The notes under the pieces were generated by a model. That model ran no database searches. It was not told where the DNA came from and saw nothing but the letters and a program-made list of their open reading frames with translations. From contig CANXME010000213.1 in assembly GCA_948144175.1 (NCBI GenBank), positions 3,735,001-3,799,000 of the forward strand: 64,000 nucleotides of DNA. Reading direction: 5' to 3'. This document shows, one piece after another, positions 1 through 10,597 of this stretch. The position numbers and the translations under genes were made by a program. This DNA comes from Closterium sp. NIES-65. Lineage: Eukaryota; Streptophyta; Zygnematophyceae; Desmidiales; Closteriaceae. Numbering within the stretch: position 1 is the first letter of the stretch; every line of letters begins with the position of its first letter.

Positions 1-187
1 TAGGCGCGAAGATGCAGCCAACCAGGGAATGAGAAGAAGAGAGTGTGATGTAGTCATGAGGATGCGTGTAGGGCAAGCAGCAGATAGCATGGCACGGGCG
101 TGTGGGACGAACCGAGACTTTGATTTGAAGGAAAGGGGAAGCATGAGAGTGTGAGGAAGTGTGGGGAGGTGTATGAGAGGAACTCAC

Positions 188-3100
188 GCGGAGAAAGAGG
201 TGATGGAATCGACAACAGGGTCAGCAAACACTGTCACTAGCAGCGCTCCCCCCACAATCTTAATAATGGCCTGCGAGCAAAAAAGGGAGAGAAGCAAGAA
301 CGGAGGTGAGTGGGGGGGAAAGAAGAAGGGGACACGGGAAGGGGATAAAATACAAGGAACAAGGACGGAACCACACAAACGTGCACAAAACACACAGACA
401 CGCACACTTAAGCGCCTCAGCGCTCAGCCTCACCCTCAGAAGAAGGAAACGGATAGAAAGCTGCAAGCTCGGTTCGACCGACCTAACTAATCTGAGTAGA
501 AAAATTCACTGAGTACTAGGCGAGAACACGTGTAGGTAAGCGTAGTAGTATTAAAAGGCAGATTACAGGTGCTTCACGCACACGTAAGTGCCTCAGCGCT
601 CAGCCTCACCCTCAGCGTCAGGCTCAGCCGCCCAGCCACCCGCCCTAACGTGGCAGGAGTAGATCTTTGTGAGGTATGTGCTGGAGAGGTGGAGATTGCA
701 CGCCTTGGTGTGCATGGCGTGGCGCCTAGGCCTGCTGTAGAACTGATAGTGTGCATGTGCTGCTGACCTTTCACGGAAACGAATGACGCCACCTGAGAGC
801 GTCTCAGGGAGCATCTGAGAACACCCGAGAGCACCTGAGAGCAGCCCGAAGGCAGGCGAACGCACCTGGCGGTGCATTTCAGCGGGGGTCTAGGGTGCTT
901 CCCCATGCCCACAACACACCAGCACACGCGCACACTCACACACGCACACATCAGCGCACGCACCTGGCGGTAAACCTCAACACAGGTCAATCTTTCAGTC
1001 GACTCAAACATCAGGCGGACGCGGACGCACCTGGCGGTAGATCTCAGCGGGGGTCTTGGGTGCTTCCTCGTCCTCATCATCGTCATCATCGTCGTCTCCC
1101 TCTGGTTCATCCAGAAGCGAGTCCTCTAGCCCCTCCAGATGCACCTTGGCCGTGTCCACATGCCCGTCTAATATGCTCTCCAGACTGGTGGTGATGTACG
1201 TGTATGTACAATGGACATACACATAGGCGGGCGGGTGCGCACATGCCACACACACACGCACAAGGGAAAAACAGCATAGACTTTCACTTGGACATGTGCA
1301 CACACGCGCATGCACACAGTTGCGCACACATGCGCGCGTGCGCGCGCGTGTGCGCACACACATATAACCAGAGACATGAATGGTGTGCCATGGCATAGCA
1401 TGGGATGGATTGGAATGGAATGGAATGGCACGATGGGAAAGGATCACAGCAGCATGCACGAGTTGGTGAGGAGATGAGATGTACGTAAGCGACATATTGA
1501 GAGTCGTGAAACAGAGAGAAAGTGAGATGTGAACTGAGAGCAGATAGCGAATTAGTGAGAAAGTGAGATAGTGAGACAGTGAGACAGTGAGAAGCGAGAA
1601 GTGAGAAAGCAAGAGTTCGCAGATCGTCGTCGCAGGGCTCACTTGGTGACCGACTGCCTGCGTGCGTGCTGCTTGCCTCCTCCCCCCACTCCGAATTGCG
1701 CCATCCATCGCTCCATACCATGTACAAACTCCTCCTGCTCGCCATGCACGCATGCCACCAGTCCATTAGAAGGGCACAGTCAGGGTGAGAGCACAGGGTG
1801 AGAGCACAGGGTGACAACCAACCAGGAGGCTCCAGGTGGTTCAGAAATACGTGAAATGAGGGGGGGTGGGGATGAGGGGGAAGGGAGGGTAGATAAGTGG
1901 AGGAGAGAGAGGGAGCGAGGGAGCACGTACCACGCCAATCTCGCCATCGGAGTTGCTGTCAAAGTCCCTCATCCACTCCTGGATCTCGTTCTCTGGTGGC
2001 ACGTCGCCCTGCATTGCGTTGCATGGCATTGTAGTAGTGCGGTGCATGGCGTTGTGGTAGTGCGGTGCATGGCGTTGTGGTAGTGCGGTGCATGGTGTTG
2101 TGGTAGTGCGGTGCATGGCGTTGTGGTAGTGCGGTGCATGGCGTTGTGGTATTGCGTTGCATGGCATTGCGGTATTGCGTTGCATGGCGTTGCAGTATTG
2201 CGTTGCATGGCGTTGCGGTATTGCGTTGCATGGCGTTGCGGTATTGCGTTGCATGGCGTTGCGGTATTGCGTTGCATGGCGTTGCGGTATTGCGTTGCAT
2301 GGCGTTGCGGTATTCCGTTGCATGGCGTTGCGGCATTGCGTTGCATGGCGTTGCGGTATTGCGTTGCATGGCGTTGTGTCCCATGTTGCGACGCAGTAGC
2401 AGCATCGAGAGCAGCCGAGGGAGGGGACAGAGGGAGGAGAGATGAAGAGCGGAGGGGAGACAGAGAGAGGAGAGGGAACGACGGGTGTGTGTGGATGCGA
2501 GAGGGCGCCATAAGAACCCAGAAGCAACTGCGAGTGGGTGCAGTGCAGCTACAGCTGGGTTATGAGAATTCTAGCAAAGCAAAACACTAGACAGTGAAGA
2601 AGCACGACGACAGAAACAACAGATACCCAACGCTCGAAATGTATTCTTGGGAATCCTGTTCCCATCCCACCGTCCTTACTCCACCTACCCCTGCTCCACA
2701 CCCTCTTCCTCACACTCCCCCTCGCCCATCTCCCTCCCCCTCCCCCACTCCCTCTCCCTCCCCCTCCCTCCCTCCATCCCAACCCCCCCACCACACACAC
2801 CTTGTTCTGGATCCCAAGGCCCAGAATGAGCCCTTTGATCTCGCTCCTAGACAGCGACCCGCTGCCGTCCTCGTCAAAGTGCTGGAACACCTTGCGCAGC
2901 GTGTCGCGGTCGGGGGAGCCGTCTGGGCGCACGAGGCCCCCCCAGGTGTTCCGCAGGGCGAGGTGGTGCAGGTCGCGGATGGCCATGGTGCGCAGGTAGT
3001 GCACTCGCGCGTACTGGATCTTGCTCGCCTGCAGCCAGGGCGACAGCACCTGGGGGAGGGAGGTGGGGGATGCGGGGGGGTTGTAGGGGTTGTGCAGGGG

Positions 3101-6100
3101 TTCAGGAAGGGGGAAGTCGGCGGAAGGGAGGGTGTGGTGTGGGAAACCCATGGCAAGTGGGAGATCTGTGTTGCAGGTGGGAGGAGGGGGTGCAGGTGGG
3201 AGGTGGGAGGTGGTGCAGGTCGCGGATGGCCATGGTGCGCAGGTAGTGCACTCGCTCATACTGGATCTTGCTCGCCTGCAGCCAGGGCGACAGCACCTGG
3301 GGGTGTGGGAAGGGCGGGAGGGAGGAATACACGAGGGGAACGGGGATTTGGAGAGAGGGGAGAGGGGTAGTGCATTGATGCGTACGGGCGGTATGCACTC
3401 GCGCGTACTGGGCCTTGCTCGCCTGCAGCCAGGGCGACAGCACCTGGGGGAGGGAGGTGGGGGAAGGGAGCGGGAGGAAGGGAGAGGGAGCTGGAGGGTT
3501 GGATGGGTTGTGGAGGGTTCGGGAAGGGGGGAGTCGGTGGAAGGGAGGTCTGAGGAAGCCCATGGGAAACGAAGCCCATATCTGTGGTAGCCTGGTAGGA
3601 AGCGTGCGTCTGATGCACGCTTGTGGCACACCTACTCCTCCCCACAAAGCCCCCCCAACCCCTCACCTGGTGATAGGCACCCGTTAACCACCGGTCCACC
3701 GCAATCCCCCACAATCCCCCCAAACCCCGCACCCGGTACGCACCTCCTTCCTCCCCCAATCCCCCCCTGCAACTGCAGCCCCCGCACCTGGTACGCGCAG
3801 TATGCCACAAGCCCCGCAAACGAGAGCAGCAGGCCGAGCAGAGCCACAATGCGTGACTGCTGCTCGTAGTACTCGCCGCTCGCCCCGTCCATGAGCGGGA
3901 GGGACCTGCATGATGACGAACGGCACCACGCTGCCCATCATGATCCACGCGCCTAATCCCCCCAACCCACGCACCTGCTCTCCCCACAACCCCCCACCTG
4001 GTACCCACCCGCGCCCCCCCTAAACCCACGCACCTACTACCTCTCCTCCACAACCCCTCACCTGGTATGCGCAGTAGGCAACAAGCCCTGCGAAAGACAG
4101 CAGCAGGCCGAGCAGAGCCGCAATGCGCGACTGCTGCTCGTAGTACTCTCCACTCGCGCCGTCCATGAGGGGGATCTGCATGATGACGAACGGCACCACC
4201 GACCCCATCATGATCCACGCGCCGATGCGCGTCTGCTCGTCCGTGGTCACGCCCGTCCTGAACCAGTTATACGGCCGCGTCAGCGTGCGATCCTTCGCCA
4301 CCAGCACAAACGACCCACCCCCGCCCGCACCACCAGAAGCAGAATCACCAGCACCACTGCTGCTGCTGCTGTCGCGGCGGGTGGGTTTCTCAATGAGGTC
4401 GCAGCGGCCGCAGATGAGAGAGCCGCCCCAGGCGATGGTGAGGATCATGATGGTGCTGCCTGCCAGCACGCCCATTCCCACCAGCACCTGCTCCTGCGCC
4501 TCCTCCTTCGTTCCTCCCAGCCCTGACACCTGTGGGGTGGGGGGAGGAGAAGGTGAGGGGAGGTGGGGGAGGGGGTGAGGGGAGGTGGGGGTGGGGGTGA
4601 GGGGAGGTGGGGGTGGGGGTGAGGGGAGGTGGGGGTGGGGGTGAGGGGAGGTGGGGGTGGGGGTGAGGGGAGGTGGGGGTGGGGGTGAGGGGAGGTGGGG
4701 GTGGGGGTGAGGGGAGGTGGGGGTGGGGGTGAGGGGAGGTGGGGGTGGGGGTGAGGGGAGGTGGGGGTGGGAAAAACTTTGGGGACGAGGGGAGGAAGGT
4801 TATACTGCTCGCCGCCTTGCCTCCCTCATGCCACCGCTCCGGGTGTAACGAAGTTGAGTGGGAGGAGGAAAGGGGAAGGTGGGGAAAGAGGTGGCAACAA
4901 AAGCCCGTTTTCAAAGGAGGCGCCTTTGCAAATGCAAGAGGGAGAAGAGGGGGGTAAAAGAGCGCGAGAGCGCGCGAGGGGTGGGCGAGACAGCGCGAGA
5001 GGTGCGCGAGACAGCAGGAGGGTGGGCGAGACAGCGCGAGGGGTGAGCAAGGACGTACGAGGATGAGCAGTGTGTCGGGCAGAGCTCCCAGAATGGGCAA
5101 CAGCAGGCCGCCTATCAGCCCCGGGTCGAGCACCTGCACACCCAGCCCAGCAGGCATGACGAGGGATGAACGCACAGGCGTGATAGATGAGCGAGAGTGG
5201 GAAACGACAGATAGTGCAATGCAAGTTGAACGAGAGTGCCTGTCTCCCTTTCACTCCTTCGTTTCCCCTCCTCTGTATGTCCGTTTCTCCCACCCCCCCC
5301 CCCCCACCCCTAACACCCACAACCCCAAACCCGAACCCCGCGACTCCACCCCCCCTAAACTTCCACGCATTACGACCCCCCCTTCCCCCTCCCTCCCCCA
5401 CATTCCCAAACCACCACCTACCGTCATCCCGTCTCCTTGCCCTCCCCCCCACTCCCCCGGTGCTAGCTTCCACCAACTTGCACCTCCTCTGAGAAGCCTC
5501 TTTGTTTTGAGTCGACTCGTTTTGAGCCTAGTTTTGACTCGACTCAAAACGTCCCGTCTCCCCCCCACTCCCCCTGTGCTAGCTTCCACCAACTTGGACC
5601 TCCTCTGAGCTGAGAAGCCTTTTTGGACTCACACCACCTGTTCCCACACCGCAACCCTCTTCCCCCTCCCCCTGAATCAACTCTCACCTTTCAGCAGCAG
5701 CTTGGAGCCTTCGCACCCACCTCCTCCCCAATCTCCACACACCCTCCCCCAACTCCCCCGCACTCTTTACCCTTACCTTCCCCTATTCTCTCCCCTTACT
5801 AGATCCCACTTGCTCCCTTAAGTTTCCTCCCCTCTCTCCCTTTACTTCCCCCCAACACTCACCCCACTTTCCCCTCAACACTCACCCCACTTCCCCCAAC
5901 TCTCTCCCCACTTTCCCCAAAATCTCACCCCACTTCCCCCCCAATTCTCACCCCCACTTTCCCCCAACTCTCTCCCCACTTTCCCCCAACTCTCTCCCCA
6001 CTTTCCCCCAACTCTCTCCCCTTCCGCCTCCGCATCCCCCCCCCCCCTCCCGGCTCGCGCGCACCTGCAGAAGCAGCTCGGAGCCGTCGGAGATGAGCTG

Positions 6101-7788
6101 CGCGGCGACGAGCACGAGGTAGCCGTAGGCCGCCATGAGGAACATGCTGCCCGCCACGCTGCTGCTGCACGGCAGCAACCCGTAGATCTCCCTGCCGGGG
6201 GGGAGGGGAAGAGGGGTCGGGGGGGGGGGGGGGGGGGTGGAGGGAGGGGAGCGGGAAAAGGGGAAGGGGGATGGGGATGGGGGAGGGGGGAGAAGGGGAC
6301 GCGGAAACGCGGGGGTTCCGGGGGGTGAGACCGGCGTGCGGAGGAGGAGGAGGAGAGGGGGGGGGGGAAGGGGGGGGGTGTTGGTCAGGGTAGGCGACGA
6401 GCACGAGGTAGCCGTAGGCCGCCATGAGGAACATGCTGCCCGCCACGCTGCTGCTGCACGGCAGCAACCCGTAGATCTCCCCTGCCGGGGGGGAAGAGGC
6501 GGGAGGGCGGAGGAGGGAGGGGGGAAGGACGGAGGAGGGGGGAGGAGTGGGGGGGAGGGGGGGTGGTGGTGGGGTTGAAGGGTGGACACGGAAACGCGGA
6601 GGGTCCGGGGACGGGGGGAGCGGCGCGGGGAAAAAGGGGGGGGGCGAGTAGGGGGGGAGCGAGTAGGGAGGGAGGCAAGGGGGGGGGAGGGAGAGGGAGA
6701 GGAAGGAGATAAGGGGGGTTGAGGTGGGGAGATGAGGGGATGGTGGGAGGTTTTCCAGGGACCTATTGTTATGTCATGATTGGAAAGGGGAATGCGGGGT
6801 GTTGGGAGGAGAGGCGGGCGGCGGATGGGGAGAGGAGCGAAGACGGACGGAGCCCTAAAAGGATCAAGGCCGATGTGAAGCGACGCCTTGACATTCCTGT
6901 TATCTGTGGTATTAGGAACGACATACTCGCATGCTTCTTTCACTTCCGCCGAATCGCGTCCACGATGACCGGTCGTTGTCCCGTTCCCCCCAGCCAGAGG
7001 TGCAATGGCGGCGGAAACGCTGTCCCCCAGCAGTTCGCGGAGAACCTTCCGCGCAGAGCTGGGGAGACTGACATGCGCGGCGGAGGGGGACACTGCGGGG
7101 GCGATGCGGGGAGAATAACGCATTGCGGAAGAAAATGGGGAGTCAGCGGAAATGGGGGAATGGGGGGGATGGGGGGAATGTGGGGAATGAGTGGAGCATA
7201 GCGGACGAACGGATGCGAGATCCCGATCGCTCTGACATAATCCGTTCGCTGACATAAACTCCTCAACATTCTATCGGTTGATCCCGTGATTTCGTTTGTA
7301 TTGGACCTTGAGATCGCGTCGCGGCCTCATGTTAATCAATGTGGCATTCAGGACACAACGAGACTCTCCATACTCCACAAAACAGCTTCACTACCAAGTT
7401 GCACCGCAAAATAGCGAGGTAAGACTCAATAGTTTGCATTCACTTCACTTCAGATACAGTGGCGGTTTTCGCGGATCGGTTATGAGAGCGCATACATGGC
7501 ATGATCCGAAGACTTGCCGCATTCCCAACCCCCTCTGAATGCGAGTCAGCCGGTTAACGATCCACTTACTACATGCGGCTAAAAAGTTGTCGAGAAACGC
7601 TCACCTGCGAAAGTGGCGAAGGTAATGCAAGCGGCTGCGAGCAGCACCACAACCCCGACGTGAACCTTCATCTTCGTTTTCAGCCGCATCGCCTTTTTCA
7701 TGGGCCTTCTTTTAGTGCTACTACTTGTAGTAGTAGAACTTCGACGACACATGGCTGCCGCCACAGACAGCCCCATAGTAGTTACCAC
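188..7788 (-). CDS. NCL: NCL-type EF-hand sodium/calcium exchanger-like protein, 10 exons seen, 3' end outside window
   Basis: Membrane cation exchanger of the plant NCL family: two halves of exchanger-type helices around a cytosolic EF-hand pair; Ca2+/Na+ homeostasis is the family role. Exons on the minus strand, all with GT-AG ends and continuous phase: 7605-7788, 6927-7092, 6065-6191, 5059-5133, 4062-4529, 2801-3049, 1931-2008, 1643-1734, 1031-1184, 188-270. Exon 1 encodes a hydrophobic signal-like stretch (VGVVVLLAAACITFATFA); a start at 7671 would leave it N-terminal, the first Met is at 7788. Exons 3-5 carry GSELLL, GGLLLPILGALPDTLLIL and VGMGVLAGSTIMILT, the exchanger repeat with its acidic and G-rich turns. 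Exon 6 has EF-hand loop DEDGSGSLSRSE; exons 7-8 split the second loop, DSNSDGEIGV then EE. Exon 9 is an acidic linker; exon 10 restarts the helices (GGALLVTVFADPVVDSI). The second exchanger half lies beyond position 1. Alignment to Arabidopsis NCL is from memory. Confidence 0.88.
403..615. repeat. Direct repeat pair in NCL intron 9
   Basis: Two copies (403-439 and 578-615) share a ~37-bp stretch ending CCTCAGCGCTCAGCCTCACC with only a few differences. They lie in the intron between the last two visible NCL exons. No coding role is seen; the pair fits the short tandem duplication habit of this locus. Confidence 0.7.
858..990 (-). repeat. Two decayed copies of the NCL exon 9 end with its splice donor
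   Basis: The exon 9 end at 1031-1075 (minus strand ...ATCTACCGCCAG then donor GTGCGTCC) is echoed at about 858-903 and 946-985. Both copies keep CACCTGGCGGT on the plus strand, i.e. CCGCCAG/GTGCGT on the coding strand. The first copy also keeps the AGCGGGGGTCTNGGGTGCTTCC part of the exon. They lie downstream of the real donor, inside the intron, and lack an upstream acceptor, so they are decoy exon edges rather than exons. Confidence 0.7.
993..1008. repeat. Degenerate copy of the GAGTCGACTC palindrome
   Basis: TTTCAGTCGACTCAAA sits between the second exon 9 echo (946-985) and the true exon 9 end (1009 onward). The core AGTCGACT and the right A-tract match the motif seen more cleanly at 38,808-38,825. 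Confidence 0.6.
1285..1362. repeat. Alternating purine-pyrimidine tract (CA/CG)n, Z-DNA prone
   Basis: About 78 bases of near-perfect alternation of purine and pyrimidine (runs of CACACG, GCGCGTGCGCGCGCGTGTGCGC). It lies in the NCL intron between exons 8 and 9. Such tracts favour left-handed DNA; no function can be shown from sequence. Confidence 0.7.
2012..2385. repeat. 23-bp minisatellite, about 16 units, touching an NCL splice acceptor
   Basis: Units begin GCATGGCGTTGCGGTATTGC and repeat every 23 bp with few variants; the left five units have GTGGTAGTGCGGT endings and the rest GCGGTATTGCGTT. The array runs right up to exon 7 of NCL (acceptor AG at 2010-2009). The acceptor therefore follows satellite sequence rather than a pyrimidine tract. 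ORFs through the array are a by-product of its composition. Confidence 0.9.
3211..3303 (-). repeat. Near-identical copy of the NCL exon 6 start with acceptor
   Basis: Matches 2962-3054 with about two differences in ~93 bp, including the acceptor CCCCCAG/GTGCTG and some 30 codons of exon 6 (...SPWLQASKIQY...). It lies 249 bp upstream (in gene direction) of the true acceptor. It has no recognisable donor at its far side, so it could only serve as an alternative or decoy 3' splice site. Confidence 0.85.
3381..3470 (-). repeat. Second copy of the NCL exon 6 start with acceptor and pyrimidine tract
   Basis: Matches the exon 6 start and the intron beside it (coding strand CCCACCTCCCTCCCCCAG/GTGCTGTCGCCC). 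It is more diverged than the 3,211 copy after about 20 codons. The intron segment 3518-3590 also resembles 3101-3180, so the duplicated unit spans both intron and exon. Confidence 0.8.
3660..3952 (-). repeat. Copy of the NCL exon 5 3' half plus a ladder of decoy donors
   Basis: 3,787-3,952 resembles 4,061-4,223 (roughly 88%), encoding the same GSVVPFVIMQ ... LLSFAGLVAYCAYQ helix region and ending in the same donor context. Around it the donor core (plus strand CACCTGGTA or close) recurs near 3,664, 3,728, 3,786, 3,998 and 4,058. The true exon 5 donor is at 4,061-4,060. Confidence 0.8.
4535..4770. repeat. 22-bp G-rich tandem array in NCL intron 4
   Basis: Units of GGGGAGGTGGGGGTGGGG plus GTGA repeat about ten times. 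On the coding (minus) strand the array is a long C-rich pyrimidine run just upstream of exon 5. The plus strand has many closely spaced runs of 4-5 G and could form G-quadruplexes. Confidence 0.85.
5428..5624. repeat. ~70-bp direct repeats around a GAGTCGACTC hairpin
   Basis: Left copy about 5428-5502, right copy about 5553-5624, both reading ...GCTAGCTTCCACCAACTT...CCTCCTCTGAG...AAGCCT. Between them, GTTTTGAGTCGACTC (5504-5518) faces GACTCGACTCAAAAC (5536-5550), an inverted repeat with one mismatch. The block is within the NCL intron between exons 3 and 4. Confidence 0.85.
6393..6490 (-). repeat. Almost identical copy of the NCL exon 3 start with acceptor
   Basis: Matches 6,104-6,203 with one extra C in about 98 bp, covering the acceptor CCGGCAG and 28 codons of exon 3 (IYGLLPCSSSVAGSMFLMAA...). 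Offset 289 bp. The high identity means a very recent duplication, or an assembly artefact. The flanking poly-G/poly-C tracts could mislead an assembler. Confidence 0.85.
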
Positions 7789-8690
7789 TACCGCTGGCTA
7801 CCTCGCTGCTGAAACCGTGTTCCGAAAGTAGCCTCTTTTTCCTTGCCTAGGATGCGGCCGGAAACTGAACTGTAAAGAATTTGCTGAGTTTGTGATAAAA
7901 CCTAGGTGCAAGATGGCAATATGTAAAAAGACTCCGACTGGTGGTTTCACCTGATGTGGGATCCAAATCCAAAGAGGTTCACCACGGATACCGTGAGGAA
8001 CCTAACTGATACGCGTGAAAGAGACGCGCTCGGTTCAGGAAGTTATGTTTTCTCTCTTTGGATTGGAGCGAATCTGAACAGAAAGAGAGTGTCCAAAGCT
8101 CTGTGCTGCACGCGGGAAATGGACAGAACTGCACAGCAGGACAACTGTTGGTCCCGAAAGCGATTAAAAGAGATGGAATGGGATTTCCTGGAATCGGGCA
8201 GGGCTAGTGCAGATGGGCTTGGCTTACCTTCGACTGTCCGCGTTTGTTCGTACAGTACATCTGGGAGAGTGTGCACTGTGCAGGACTGTGTCTGTTAAGG
8301 TCAACCCGGAGGCAGCATTCGTGGACCTTGTCCGGGGAGGTTAAAACTATATTTCTATAATTTCATTTTCATGACACATAATTTTGAGGGTATTAAGACA
8401 CCATGAGGATCAACTGACATGCCGCATACTGGAGTGGTGACAGTACATCACATCAAACAAACGGGACAGGTAGGAAGGTTTCCTGAAAGCCGATGTTTCG
8501 CAACGTGTAAGGGAAGCGAGCCTGAATAACCGCTTCTGATGGATCATCGAGTTTCCGATAAATGTTTGGCAGCAATCCCGCTGTGACTTCAGCCGTTACG
8601 ATTCTCCCTGTGAATGGATTTTGAGTGAACGTTACTGTAAGGATTCCCATACCCCGTCACTTGTTTCTGGTCGCGATCAAGGGCAAATAC
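7789..8690. other. NCL 5' flank, no gene seen
   Basis: About 900 bases upstream of the NCL start. It is less GC-rich than the gene. Short ORFs of 60-114 codons occur on both strands without recognisable domains. A promoter for NCL must lie here, but no TATA box or other element can be assigned with confidence. Confidence 0.4.
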
Positions 8691-10110
8691 ATGTGGAGTC
8701 CCATGAAGTCCCCCAAAAGTCCCATAGCCGCTGTATCCTTATACAAATGTAGAGTCCCGGTGAAAAACACACGCGCTGCGGGCCTTTGTGGAAAACCCTT
8801 CAAATCCCAGGCAAATGGGACCCTATAGTCCCATTTTCGGTAAAATTGCATGGAAATCGGTTTGGCTTCGCTACTAGTTGTTGTTTTCTGTCATATACGT
8901 ACCATTCGGAATGCGCTTGATTCAACTTCTCGTCGCAAGGTTCTCCCCGTTGATCAATGTTGCACGACAGACGGGCACAATAAACAAAATCGGTTATGTT
9001 TGATGACTTGGTGAAAGGAAATATAGTTCGTTTTTGCCTGTCATCGTCGAGCGAGCCGTGAAATTCTCGACGGGATTTAGAGGCAAGCGCGGTCAAGAGA
9101 AATAATCAGAAATAGCTTCCAAAGTAAATATGGAAGCGAAATTTCCTTCTCTCACATTTTCCGGGGTTGGTTCGATTTGGGCCCTCTGATTGGCTGTGGA
9201 ACTGATCCGCAGTCAAGCTGCAAAATTTCCCGCCAAAAACGGGACTGTAGAGGAGGGGCTACACCTAGGACAAACATGAAAAATCTACACGACGGGAAAA
9301 ATGGACTCTCTTAAGAAGGACTTCAAAGCCAGAACATCTGTATTCAAGAATCATGTGGACAACTGTAATTGCCCATCCATGCTCAGAGTTGACAAACAAT
9401 CCGATCAGATGCGCCGCCTCAGTCCAGACCGAAGTGTACAAATGTTCTCGTTTATAGTCCGACGGATCAACATCGCCGCGAGCGGACTATGTGCGAAAAA
9501 AATCAAACCCGAGGCAAAACGCGACACTTATAGTCCCGTTCAAGAAAACTGCATGAAGAGTGGCTGTTTTTCTACTGTTTTCTGGATTTTGGCATCTACG
9601 TAGATTTGGACCGCGCTTGCTTCAACTTCCAGTCGCACGGTTTTCCACGCTGATCAATGTCGCATGACTAACGGGCAAAACTAAACAAAATCAACAATGG
9701 TTTGGGGGTCGAAAAGTAACCCAATTTTTTTTAACCATGTAATCGAAATAGATATGATGTCATCGTCGATTGCTCTTGAGACAGCGCGACAGGATTGAGA
9801 AAAAGTCGCCGTCACGAGTAACGATCACTTACCATCTGAAAGTTAAAATGTCGACTCGATGATCCCTTTTTCATCATTTGTCTTGAATGCTGGGCAGGTT
9901 AGATCTGGATCCTCTGACTGGTTGCGGAGCTGATTCGTGCAATGATTCGGTCAAGCTGCCAAATTTTCCGCCAAAAAAGGGACTATAGAGAACGGGCCAA
10001 CCCTAGGAGATATCGGAAACTTCTACTCAGGGGACAAAAGGGTCTCTCTCAGCAAGGGACTCTAACCCAGAACACTTGTAAAAGGGTGCCTCGGGACAGG
10101 TGGGGCATGG
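8690..10110. repeat. Diverged ~0.7-kb tandem duplication, non-coding
   Basis: Two copies, about 8,690-9,400 and 9,410-10,110, align along their length. Anchors: 8,911-8,966 against 9,613-9,668 (GCTTGATTCAACTT / GCTTGCTTCAACTT then TGATCAATGT), and 9,181-9,251 against 9,910-9,990 (CTCTGATTGG / CTCTGACTGG then CCGCCAAAAA). The octamer ATAGTCCC or its complement recurs several times (8,824, 9,529, 9,241, 9,977). No coding frame or transposon termini were recognised. 10,110-10,597 shows nothing further. Confidence 0.7.
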
Positions 10111-10597
10111 ACAGCTTGAGTTTCATATTAGCACTGTTCATCCCGTTGAAAGAGGACCAGCTGGCCAATCCCCTTCCACGTATGTCATCTTTGTCATCTC
10201 TTTTTTAAACCGTCCATCTGACAGTGTATAGGCAATTCGAGTGAACGGTTTGTCCAAAAATCAAAGTATGTGGTTTACATTCTCAAAGTATGTTTTCTAT
10301 CATGGATTTTAAAACCCGAGTCTAGAATGGCAAGTGTTTAAGTTCAACATTCTTGCTCATGATTTCGCCAGTGGACACGGTAACCCGCCTTTGTGTGGGG
10401 CTCTCTCGCGATCCACTGTGGGGGTGTTTGAAGCGCAGTATTCTGATTGGCCAAAAGCACAATATCAAAACCACTGTCGACACTCGCCAGAACAAACAAG
10501 AACCGGGGCAACTGTTCACACTTCCAGAAACTTGAAGCTACCTTTCTAGACTCGTTGAATAGTAGGCTCCGTATGTCGAAGTATATGCATGTCATAT

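Noticed and set aside
2549-3631. 360-codon minus ORF read as one exon
   Set aside because: Only 2801-3049 matches the exchanger; the rest is intron and duplicated exon edge kept open by C-rich sequence.
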